From Baylisascaris procyonis (Eukaryota; Nematoda; Chromadorea; Rhabditida; Ascarididae): a DNA stretch of 64,000 bases. The translations under genes and the position numbers were made by a program. This document shows, piece after piece, positions 51,801 through 62,509 of the stretch; within the stretch, counting starts at the first letter, position 1; every line of letters begins with the position of its first letter. The stretch is from contig JAZARR010000170.1 of NCBI GenBank assembly GCA_037389465.1, positions 1,178,001-1,242,000 on the forward strand. The letters run 5' to 3'. A model generated the notes under the pieces. The model was not told where the DNA came from and searched no databases. It saw nothing but the letters and a program-made list of their open reading frames with translations.

Positions 51801-53070
51801 AATTAAATAAAATAAGTAAGTTAAATAGAATGAAATAAACAGAATATATAAAATAAAATGAATAAAATAAATAAAACAAAACAAATAAAGTAAAGAAAAT
51901 AATATGAACAAAAAAAGCACAATAAATAAAATAAAGCAGATAAAATAAACAACATAAAATAGATAAAATCGACAGAACAAAACGAAACGAATAAAATGAA
52001 ATAAGTAAAATAAAAAAAGCAAAATAAAATGGATAAAATGAAATATATGAAATAGAATTAATTATGTAATAAAATCTAAGTAAAACAGGATAAAAAAATA
52101 AAATGAATATAACAAAACAAACAAAATTAATAAAACAAAAAGGATAAGATAAGATAAATGTGATGAAATAGAAAAAAATTATAAAATAAATAAAATAAAA
52201 TAAAATAAATAAGATAGAATGGAATAAAATGAAATAAAACAATTAAATAAAACGAATAAAATAAAATAAATTAAATAGATGAAGTAAAACAAACGAACCG
52301 AAAAAAGCAAAATAGTTAAAAGAATGGAAATAAAAGAAAATAAAATAAACCGAATAAAATGAATAAAATAAAGGGAATAAAATAAAACAAATAAAATAAA
52401 TAAAACTAAAGAAATAGAACAAAAAATAAAATAAATGAAATAAAATATATAAGAAAACGAAAAGAAAATGGAGAAATAAATAAAGTAAGATAAAAGAAAT
52501 AAAGAAAATAAAAGAGATCAAATGAAATAAATCAAGTGAATCAAAGAAAACAAATAAAATAAAACGACTAAAATAAGTAGAATAAAGGAAATAAAACAAA
52601 ATAAATCAAATAAGATAAGGGAAATAAAATAAATAAAATGTATAGAACAAAGCAAATAAAATAAAATAAATGAAGTAAGATAAAAAAAAATAAAATAAAG
52701 TAAATGAGGTAAATGAAACAAAATAAATAAAACAAATATAATAAAATAAGTTAACTAAAATAAATAGAACAGGGTATATCCAAAAGATGAAATCGAGCAA
52801 ATAAATTAAATGAAATGAATGGAATAAATAAAATAAATCAATTGAATAAAAGAAATGAAAGAAACAAAACAAAATGAATAAAATAAAATAAATAACATAA
52901 ATGGAATAAAAATAACTAAGATGAGTAAACAAATAAAACAAACAAAATAAATCAAATAAGATAAATAAACTAAATAAAGTGAAATAAATACTTTAAATTT
53001 AGTTAAATGAACAAAATTAATTAAATTAAATAAATTAAGAAAATTAAATAAAATAAATAAAATATTAAAA
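48871..53070. repeat. Diverged A-rich satellite without cassette
   Basis: The word composition and strand bias are those of the units, but I cannot follow base-for-base colinearity with them except near the right end before S8. It contains a purer pentamer run of AAAAT around 50,060-50,130. No gene is seen; the many minus-strand F/L/I/Y-rich open frames are compositional. Confidence 0.75.
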
Positions 53071-53485
53071 CGTAGATAATGCAAACCGCTCTGATGGGCT
53101 TTTTCACTTGCTAATGAAAAATAATGCTCAAAATATAAAAAAATATGTTAAATATGCCCAAATATAAAAAATATGCTCAAAACACTCTCCTTAGCACAGC
53201 AATAAGCAAAAAAAAAAAGCGATGAGGAAATGTTAGACACCTCTGCATAACGAATGAATGATTATTGATGAGTAAACTAAAATAAAACTTACAAAAATTG
53301 ACGCGGCATATCGCTTCTGCGAACGATTCAGGCGAACGTCGATCTGCAATTAAGTTCTTATAATAGAGAAAAAATTCATTCACCACTTACAGCGTCGATA
53401 TTTCTGCAACTCGTCGTATAGTATATATAACCAAGTCATTGGTTCGACATTGAACGAATAATGAAATATAAATCTTCGAGATGAT
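53071..53485 (-). pseudogene. Spliced-gene relic in cassette S8
   Basis: e1 tail 53,391-53,485 ends at a perfect donor (GCT|GTAAGTGG), followed by a 47-nt intron ending TTAATTGCAG, e2 at 53,293-53,343, and e3 from 53,110. e1 reads LVIYTIRRVAEISTL at its end, closely matching the other copies. e2 is damaged: a TGG-to-TGA change gives a stop in the joined frame, and a one-base deletion leaves 51 nt instead of 52. A further in-frame TAA lies just upstream of the aligned e1 stretch. This copy shows best what the original splice structure was, but is itself dead. Confidence 0.6.
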
Positions 53486-53602
53486 TTAAAACACATAGTT
53501 TTTCAAAAAAATGAACTGACAACTGCAAAAAATAACTCAAAAGATGTTGTAGGCGCTATAAACATAGCACTCTATAGTATAATCCATAGAAGAAAGAGGT
53601 TG
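53071..53602. repeat. Truncated, diverged cassette S8
   Basis: About 530 bp align with the first part of the other cassettes. Homology stops at about 53,602 (after AAGAGGTTG), where the others continue for another 750 bp. It is the most diverged cassette and the only one with a canonical e1 donor. Confidence 0.8.
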
Positions 53603-53806
53603 TGCCGTAGAAAACCATTCAAGGTCGAATGAAACATAATCGGTTCTTATAGAAAAGGTTAGAAGAGTTTTCTCATTATAAAACTTACAAACACAACTTC
53701 GAGTAATATTGTATAGTAATATGACAGTAAAAGATAATAGCATAAGTCATAAGGAATACAATATCGCAAATATTCTAGTGCAATAAAATATAATAGTAAA
53801 CGACGA
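53603..53806. other. Unique 200-bp insert at the broken edge of S8
   Basis: Mixed-composition sequence found in no other cassette, lying between the truncated cassette and renewed A-rich DNA. It holds AAAACTTACAAACAC, which on the minus strand is a donor-like TTTGTAAGTTTT. No gene assigned. Confidence 0.5.
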
Positions 53807-56800
53807 AGAATGAAATGATGTGATAAATGAAATGAGCAAAATAGAAAAAAATAAAATGAAATGATACAAATACAATAAGATGAAAAAAAAAACAAACAGA
53901 ACAAATCAAATAAAATGAAACTAAACAGGACAAAACAAAATAAATAAAATGAAACAAAATAAAATGAATAAAACAAAAAAAAAAATAAAATAAAATAAAA
54001 TAAAATAACATAAAATAAAATGAAATAAAATAAAATAAGATAAAAGAAAATAAAATAAAATAAAATAAAATAAAGCAGAATAAAATATAATAAAAGGAGT
54101 TAATAAAATAAAATGAACGAAACAAATGAAATAAAACAGAATAGAATAAGATAAAAGAATAAAATAAAATAAAATGGATAGAAGAACATGAATAAAATGG
54201 AATAAATGAAATAAAAAAGATAAATGAAATAAGATGAGTAAAATGAAGGAAATAAAGGAAATAATTTAAAAGAAATAAAATAAACATAATAAATGAAACA
54301 AAGTAGAAAAAAACAAAATGAAATAAATGAAACAAAATAAATTTTAAAAAAGTAAAATAAAATAACCACAACCAACAAAATTGAAAAAAAAAAAATGAGA
54401 GAAAGAAAATAAAAAAAAAGAAACAAATAAAATGAATAGAACAAAAAAAAAATGGAACCAATAAAATGAAACAAAAATAAAAAATAAAAATAGTATAAAT
54501 AAAATGAATAAAATAAACAAAATATAATAAACTGAATAAATTAAATAAAATAAATAAGTAAACAAAACAAAACAAGATAAATAGACTGAATAAAATAAAA
54601 TAAATGAAGTAAATAAAACAAAGTGAATAAAATAAACAAAGTAAAATAAATCAAATGAAAGAAATAGAATAAATGAGATAAAAAAATAAAATAAATAAAA
54701 TGCATAAAATAAAAGAAATCAAATAAATAAAATAGAGTAAATAAAACAAATAAGGCAAAATGATTAAAATGAACTGAATAAAAGAAACGAAATAAAAAAA
54801 ATAAAATAAATCAAACGAATAAAATAAATAAAATGAATAAAAGAAAACAAATAAAATGAGATGTATAAAACAAATAAAAAAAGAAAATAAATGAAATAAA
54901 GTGTATGAGATAAATAAAATAAGATAAATAAAACGAAGCGAATAAAATGAAGCAAAACAAAGTAAAATAAAATAAGTAAAATAAAATAAAGAAAGACAAA
55001 ACACAATGAAATAAAATAGAATAAGTGAAATAAAATATTATAAATACACCGAATAAATAAAATTAAATCCAGAAAAATTGATGAAGTAAGGCCAAAAAAA
55101 TAAAATAAATTAAAATGAAATAAAACAAAATAAAATAAAATAAAATAAAATAAAATAAAATAAAACAAAATAAAAAAAATAAAATGAAATAGAATGAAAC
55201 AATATAAAATATAATAGAACAAAATAATACAAGAAAATAAAATGTAGTGAAATAAAGTAAAATAAGATAGAATAAAATGAAATAAAATAGAACATATACA
55301 ATAAAAATAATAAGACGAAACGAGATACAATAACAAAAGTAAATAAAATAAATTGAAATATACTAAAATAAATCTAAAATAGAAAAAATAAAGTAAAGCA
55401 ATAAAATAAACAAAATAAAATGAATGGAATGAAACAAATCAGATGATAAAATCAAATAGAGCAAACAAAAAAATATAAATAGAACATATAGAACAAGAAA
55501 AATAAATTGAATATATTAAATTAAATTAAATCAACAAGTTAAATGAAATAAAAAAAATGAAATAGATGAAATAAAGGAAATAAAACTGGTAAAAAAATAA
55601 AGTATAGTAAATGAAATAAGCAGATGAGATAAATGAAATGAAATAAATAAAATAAATGGAACAAGATGGATAAAATTAAGCAAATAAAATAAAATAAATT
55701 AGATAGAATAAGATCATAAAATAAAATATACAGAATAAAATGAATTATTTAAAAAAAAAATTAAATAAAATAAATTAAAGAAATGAAATAAAATAAATTG
55801 AAGAAACAAGGTAAAATAATCAGAAGAATGCAAATAAAAGAAATAAAATAAGTAAAATGGAATAAAATGAGATCAAATAAAACAAATTAAATAAAATAGA
55901 TAGAATAGAACAAATAAAATGAATAAAAAATGAAATAAAGTAAACAAAATATACAAGATCAATAAAACAAATAAAGCAAAACAGATAAAATAAACAAAAT
56001 AAAATGAATAAAATAAATAGATTAAATAAATGAAATAAAGCAGGTGAAGTAAATAAATAAAATAAATAAAATAAACAGAACGAGATGAATAAAATAAAAT
56101 AAAATGAAATGAGATAATAGGATGAAAAAAACAAAATAAGATAAATAAAACGAGTGGGCAAAATAATCAAAATAAAGCAAAAAAAGAAATAAATAAAATA
56201 AATAGGATAAAAAAATAAAACAAAATAGAATAAAATAATAAAATGAATGAAATAGATTAAAGAAAAAAAGATAGAATGAAATAAAATGGAATAAAACAAT
56301 TGAATAAATCGATGAAAAAAAAATAAATCAAATAAATGAAGTAAAACAAATAAAAAGGAAGAAGCAAAATAGTTAAAAAAAGCAAATAAAAGAAATTGAA
56401 CAAAATAAACCAGACAAAATAAATAAAATTAAGGAAATAAAATGAAACAAATAAAACTAAGCAAATAAAATTGAATAAATAGAATAAAAAATAAAATAAA
56501 TAAAATAAAATATATAAGAAAATGAATATAAAACGAAGAAACAAATAAAGTAAGATAAATGAAATTAAGAAAATAAAAAAATCAAATGAAATAAATCAAG
56601 TGAATCAGAGGAAATAAATAAAATAAAGCAAATAAAATAAATAGAATAAAGAAATAAAGTAAAAGAAATGAAATAAGATAAGTAAAACGATATAAATAAA
56701 ATGAATTAAATAAAATAAATGGGGTAAATGAAACAAAATAAATATAACAGTTATAATAAAATAAGTAAACTAAAATAAGTAGAACATAGTAAATACAATA

Positions 56801-57169
56801 GATGAAATCGAGTAAATAAATAAAATGAATGGAATAAATAAAATAAATCAGTTGAATAAGAGAAATAAAATAAATAAAACGAAACGTATAAAACAGGATA
56901 AATAGCATAAATAAAATAAAATAAATAAGATGAGTAAACAAGTAAAATAAACAAAACAAATCAAATAAGATAAATAAAATAAATAAAGTGAAATAAATAA
57001 TTTATATTACGTTAAATGAACAAATCAGATCAAACTGAATGAACAAAATTAAAATAAGCAAAATAAAATGAATAATATACACAAAATAAAAAAAAATAAA
57101 AAAATGAAACAACAAAATAAAATAAAGTAAAACAAAATAAATTAAACAAATTAAATAAAATATTAAAAC
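53807..57169. repeat. A-rich satellite block leading to cassette S9
   Basis: From about 55,540 the block is colinear with the second half of the A-rich block in the units (for example the AAACTGGTAAAAAAATAAAG stretch near 55,585 and near 21,299), with several percent substitutions. The first part is more diverged. Confidence 0.8.
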
Positions 57170-57557
57170 GCCGATAGCGTGAACTGCTCTGATGGGCTTT
57201 TCCACTTGCTAATGAAAAATAATGCGCAAAATATTAAAAAAAAATGTTAAATATGCCCAAATATAAAACATATGCTCAAAAAATTCTCCTCACCACAGCA
57301 ATGAGCTAAAAAAGCGATGAGGAAATGTTAGCACCTTCTGCATAATCAATGAACGATTATTGATGAGTAAACTATAATAAAACTTACAAAAATTGAGACG
57401 GCGTACCGCATCCACCAGCCGATCCAGGCGAAAATCGATCTGCAATTAAGTTCTTATAATAGAGAAAAAATTCATTCACCACTTATTGCGTCGATATTTC
57501 TTCAACTCGCCGTTTAGTATATATAACGAAGCCATAAGTTTCACATTGAACGAACAT
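57170..57557 (-). pseudogene. Spliced-gene relic in cassette S9
   Basis: Minus strand. A one-base difference creates an ATG at 57,557, so e1 can be read from MFVQCETYGFVIYTKRRV to EEISTQ and then an immediate TAA at 57,483-57,485, a 24-codon open frame. The TAA results from the same loss of the e1 donor G as in S1-S7. The 47-nt intron spacing is kept, e2 is 57,388-57,439 with a canonical GTAAGT donor and reads SIFAWIGWWMRYAVSIF in the joined phase, and e3 starts at 57,208. The copy is independent enough from S2 to show both synonymous and conservative changes. Confidence 0.55.
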
Positions 57558-58060
57558 GAAATTCAAATCTTTCAGACAATTTAAAACACATAGTTTTTCA
57601 AAAAAAATGAACTGATAATTGGAAGAAATAACTCAAAAGATGTTCTAGGCGCTATGAATATATCACTATAGTATAATCCATAGAGAAAAGAGGTTGCAAA
57701 AAAAAGAAAAAAATTAAACTGAAAACAATTGCTTAAATATAGAGAATATCCAATGCGCTAATTAAAATCGAACATGAGGGGAGGGGTTGTGATGATAACT
57801 AAAATATAGCTTAATTCAGAATTGGAATAGAAACGAGTGTTCGACAATTGATTGAAGAGAAAGAATCTCCTAGAACTGGCAATACGCAGTCCTACCCCGT
57901 CTCCTCCCCTCTCGTTATCTTATTATTAAATTCATAGGGCCATTAGGGCAATAATGCATCGAATAATCTCATAACAACCACAAATTCACACAATTATGAA
58001 CTGAATAAATAAAACTCTTAGAAAACTTTTCGTAGAATAAATGTAAAACGAATACAAATC

Positions 58061-58173
58061 ATAAACGCAGCTGGCGACATGTTTGCAACACCAACGACAA
58101 CAACATATGGGCATCGGTATCTCTCAAGCAAAGTACTGCGAATGTGTATAGCCCTATAGCGCACTGTTTAAGT
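58061..58173. other. 113-bp perfectly conserved block, S9 copy
   Basis: Identical to 18,984-19,096 at all 113 positions; the sequence immediately to its right already differs at several bases within 40 bp. Confidence 0.6.
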
Positions 58174-58521
58174 GGAGAATCAAGTAGAGTTGAAGCGATA
58201 ATCAATAAACCTCAAGACTGTAGTGATAGGCGATATCGCTCAAGAAAGATGGAATAGACTCTACCACTACAATGACCGTATAACTCAATAACGCTACGAG
58301 CAAAGCAATATGAGAAAAGAATGCTTATCACTTATGATTGGACGAGAGATAGGGCATTCAATGACTCCACAAATGAGAGAATGATCTAACGGCGGCTGAT
58401 ACGGAATGCACTTCATGTGATTTGACTAATTACGTAGGCCGTTTTTTGATACTTGCAATCTATTGGTAAGAGGAATATTGAAAAATTTGTGATATTTTAA
58501 TTTGTAGATCGGAAGAAAATC

Positions 58522-61185
58522 AAAAAAAGTAAATCAAAATAAAATAAATGAAAAAAATAAAATAAACAGAATAAAAGGAATAAAACGAATGAAGTGAAAC
58601 AAATAAAAAAATAAAGTAAATAAAATGCATAAAATAAACGAAATATAATAAACTGAATAAATTAAATAAAATAAATAAGTAAACAAAACAAAATAAGATG
58701 AATAGAATAAGTAAAATAGATGAAATGAAATAAATAAAATAAAGTGAACAAAATAAACAGAGCAAAATAAATGAAGTGGAACAAATAAAATAAATGAGAT
58801 AAAAAAATAAAATAAATAAAATGAATAAAATAAAAGAAATCAAATAAATTAAATACAGTAAATAAAACAAATAAGGTAAAATAATAAAATGAACTGAACA
58901 AGAGAACTGGAATAAAATAAATGGAACAAATAAAAAAATAAAACGAATAAAACAAATAGAATGAAATAAGATAAAATGAGTGCAATAAAATATGATAGAA
59001 TAAATGAAGTAAAAAAAAAATAAAATAAATGGAATAAAATGTATGAGATAAATAAAATAAAATAGACAAAACGAAATGAATTAATAAAGCTAAATAAAAT
59101 GAAAAAAATAAAATAAAATAAAATAAAACATAACAAAATAAAATAGAATAAAATGAATAAAATAGAACAAAATAGAACAAAATACGATGAAACAAAATAA
59201 AACAAAATAAAATAAAATGAAATATAATAAAATAAAACAAAATAGAAAAGATGAAATGAAGGAAAAGGACAGAATAAATAAAATAAATAGAACAAAAGGA
59301 ATTGAATTAAAGAAATGAAATGAATTAAATTAAATGAACAGAATAGAATAAAATGAAATATAATGAAACAAAATTAAATAGAATAAATAAAATAAATTAA
59401 ATAAATAAAATAAAATGGATAAAGTGGATATGGTAAAATAGATAAAATATAATAGAATAAATAAAGTAAAACAAATACAATAAATAAATAGAATAAAATG
59501 AATCAGATAAACGAAATAGAACAAATAAAATGGGATGGATAAAATGAAAGAAAATAAAAAAATAAAACAGAACGAATAAAACAAATAAAATGAAATAAGA
59601 TAAAATGAATGCAATAGAATAGGAAAAATAAATGAAGTGAAAAAAAAATGAAAATAATGGAAAAAAATGCATGAGATAAATAAAATGAAATAAATAAAAC
59701 GAAATGAATCAAATAAAATAGGATAAAATAAAATAAGTAAAATAAAATGAAGCAAGATGAAGAAAATAAAATAAAATAAAATAAAATGAGTGAAATAAAA
59801 TAATAAAATAAAATAGAATAAATAAAATTAAATGAAGCAAAATTGATGGAATAAAGTCAAAAAAAATAAAATAAAATGAAGCAGAATGAGATATATTAAA
59901 ATAAAACAAATGAGAATAAATGAAATAAAACAACATAAGAAAATAAATAAAACAAATAAAACAAAATGAATTAAAGGAATAAAACAAATGAAATAAAATG
60001 AATGAAATATAGTGAACGAAATAAATAAAATGAAAAAAAATAAAATGAGATGAACAAAACAAAATAAATGAAATAAAAGAAGCAAACGAGATAGAATAAA
60101 ATAAAGTAAGTTAAATAAAGAAAATAAAATGAATAAGATAAATAAATTATAAAAAACAAAATAAAGTAGACGAAATAAAAAAAATAAAACAAATAAAACA
60201 AGCAGAAACGGAAGGGATAAGATAAAATAAGTAAAATGAAATAAGTAAAATGAAATAAATAAAATAAATGAAATAAAACAAGATTGATGATATAAATAAA
60301 AGGAAACAAATTAAGTTAAGTGAACAGAATAGAATAAAAAGAAATAAAATAAAACAAAATAATAAAAGAAAAAAATAACAGAAAGTAAAATGAGTAAAAT
60401 GAAGTAAAATGAAATAAAATAAGGCAATAAAATAAAATCAATAAAAAAATGAACCGCATAAATAAAATAAAACGAAATAGAATGAATGGAAAAGATGAAA
60501 TAGAATAAAATAGGTAAAACAGAATAAATAAAACGGAATAGATAAAAAATAAATAAACGAAACAAAATTAATAAAATAAGCGAAATAAAATAAAAAAATT
60601 AAGCTGAATTGAATAAATCGGTTAAATAAAATTGAAAAAATAAAATAAAATCAAATAAAATAGAATAAATGGAATAAAATAATATATAACATTATATATA
60701 ATATATTAAAATAGTACAAATGGAATAAAAGAATCAAGGATACAAAATAAAATGAAGCAAGTTAAGCAAAATGAAATAAATGAAATAAATATAACAAAAT
60801 AAACAAAATCAAATAAAAGAGAGTGAATACAAGAAACAAAATAAATGAATAAAATAAAATAAATTAGATAAATTAACTTAAATTAGAGAAATTGAATTAA
60901 ATAATAAGATAAATAAAACCAAAATAAATAGAATATTTAAATCAACAAAATAAAATTAAAAGAAATAAATAAAACAAATAAGATGGAATAATTAAAATGT
61001 AGTAAATAAAAGAAATAAGATTAAATGAATAAAACAAAATGAATGATGAAATAAAAGAAATAAAACAGAATAAAATAAATGGAATGATATGGATAAGATA
61101 AAGTAAAATAAAATATGATAAAATAAATAAATGAAGAATAAATAAACAAACAAATAAGTGAACAAGGAAATAAATAAAGGAAACA
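58522..61185. repeat. Old A-rich satellite, right flank
   Basis: Same word composition and strand bias, highly diverged from the units. An AT-only alternating stretch (AATATATAACATTATATATA) near 60,681-60,705 breaks the rule that T is isolated. No gene seen. Confidence 0.75.
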
Positions 61186-61483
61186 CATCCCTATGGACAG
61201 TATCAATTTTCGTTATTTCATCGAATCAAATCAAATCAAATATGCATGTGCCGATTCTCATTTTATGCATCTGTAATGCACAATGAGAACTACACAACTT
61301 TCTAGACTAGACCAGTATCATTTGCGCTGGCCATTTTAATGGTCCGTCAGCAATAGTTTGTCAAAGGCATATTTAAATCGAATAAATACCAGGCTATTAG
61401 TCCGCGTACCTTTCGCAGTTGAGTGTTTCGAGTTGCAAATACCACCAAAGACGCATACCTCGTACGCGGTGGAATTAGAGGCA

Positions 61484-61545
61484 TCACTCCATATGCGGCG
61501 ATGACTCGTCCGTTGATTGATCGTAGAGGATAATAGCGCAGATAC
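61484..61545 (-). CDS. Candidate 3' terminal exon, unrecognised gene
   Basis: Minus strand. The acceptor GGTAATTGCAG precedes 61,545. If joined in phase to the candidate exon at 62,259-62,315 (one base carried over), the reading is GICAIILYDQSTDESSPHME followed by TGA at 61,484-61,486. The intron would be 713 nt. Another frame stays open further, to donor-like sites at 61,459 (GAG|GTATGC) and 61,410 (AAAG|GTACGC), so the end is not certain. No polyadenylation hexamer was found just downstream. No family recognised. Confidence 0.3.
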
Positions 61546-62258
61546 CTGCAATTACCACCTTTTAGAATGTCTTTCTCCCCTTGACAATCTCTGTGGAATA
61601 AAAAAACCCCAAAGAATGAGGAAAAATGAATCGTCTATTTGCAAAGACACCAATTCGAGCTCATATAGCGTTCATTTGAGAGCAAGGCAATACCAACGCT
61701 CAGCATTAGGGGAATGCAAATCTAAGAAATCTGAACACAGCATTAGCCGAAGCAACATCCTTAAATAATGACAATAGTATTGTAACACTTTTGAGTGCTA
61801 AAAAATGGGAAAGGTGGTAGAAGGGTAGGCATAGCAAAGTTGAAACGCTCCTGTCCGGTACGACTGACAAAAATCTAGAGGTCTTGGTGAATTTCCAAAT
61901 TATTCCACATCGAGGGATCATAGTTAAGTAGACGACTTCTGAGTTGACAAAATAGCTAGGGATAATCCTACCTGTTTCATGATAATGAAGCATACACATC
62001 AGCGAACACGCGAACAGACACACGCACTCTTCACTAATTCAGTGACGAAATTCTAAAAATTTTCCCAAATATTCCTAATTTTTTAAACAATCAACGTACT
62101 TTGGCCTAGACCCTATAGGCTAACAGTCCTCAATAAATTAAAAAGTTTTGAATGAATTGTTCAGATGCATTTAGCCTCAAAGTTGAAATTTCCAGACAAT
62201 ACTTCAACAGTGGACATTACTTCAATACCGAAAATGTCAATTGTTCCTAGGCGCTTAC

Positions 62259-62315
62259 CATTAAAAACTTCTACGGCCGATACCGTGGAATTTTCTACGT
62301 TCACCTTGAGGTTGT
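62259..62315 (-). CDS. Candidate internal exon, unrecognised gene
   Basis: Minus strand. A 57-nt block lies between the acceptor TATTGGTTCAG and the strong donor TTTAATG|GTAAGCGCC. It reads NLKVNVENSTVSAVEVFNG with two bases entering and one leaving. The same frame stays open upstream (REVASIGSD), so the acceptor could lie further up. Composition and codon pattern are protein-like. It is inside a non-repetitive island surrounded by satellite, so upstream exons would lie across the A-rich block to the right. Confidence 0.35.
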
Positions 62316-62469
62316 CTGAACCAATACTTGCAACCTCTCTCCTACATTCCGTTCCCTCCCCTTCCTCCCCCTTCTTTCAACCACCCTCCCATATGAGGCA
62401 GAAATTATTCAACAGTGTGCTTGGCTTATTTGTGGAATATCAGCCAAAGGGACACGACCAAGCTTTCCC

Positions 62470-62509
62470 TAAATTTTTGAGGTATAAAATAAATTTTTGA
62501 GGTATAAAA
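62470..62509. repeat. 20-bp direct duplication at the satellite junction
   Basis: TAAATTTTTGAGGTATAAAA occurs twice in perfect tandem exactly where the non-repetitive island changes into A-rich satellite. Confidence 0.9.

Larger units (their letters stand above)
57170..58521. repeat. Diverged complete cassette S9
   Basis: Full-length relative of S1-S7. Like S1 it keeps the 45 bp deleted in S2-S7 and lacks the added AT near the 113-bp block, so those two states are ancestral. It is the outermost cassette on the right. Confidence 0.85.
61186..62469. other. Non-repetitive island inside the satellite
   Basis: About 1.3 kb of ordinary mixed-composition DNA lies between two A-rich blocks. Besides the two minus-strand exon candidates described separately I see a C/T-rich tract at 62,345-62,393 and nothing else that can be named. 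Confidence 0.7.

Noticed and set aside
17466..61185. Programmed DNA elimination target, as known for satellites of some nematodes
   Set aside because: The array type would fit, but nothing in the sequence marks a break region or telomere addition site, so I do not claim it.
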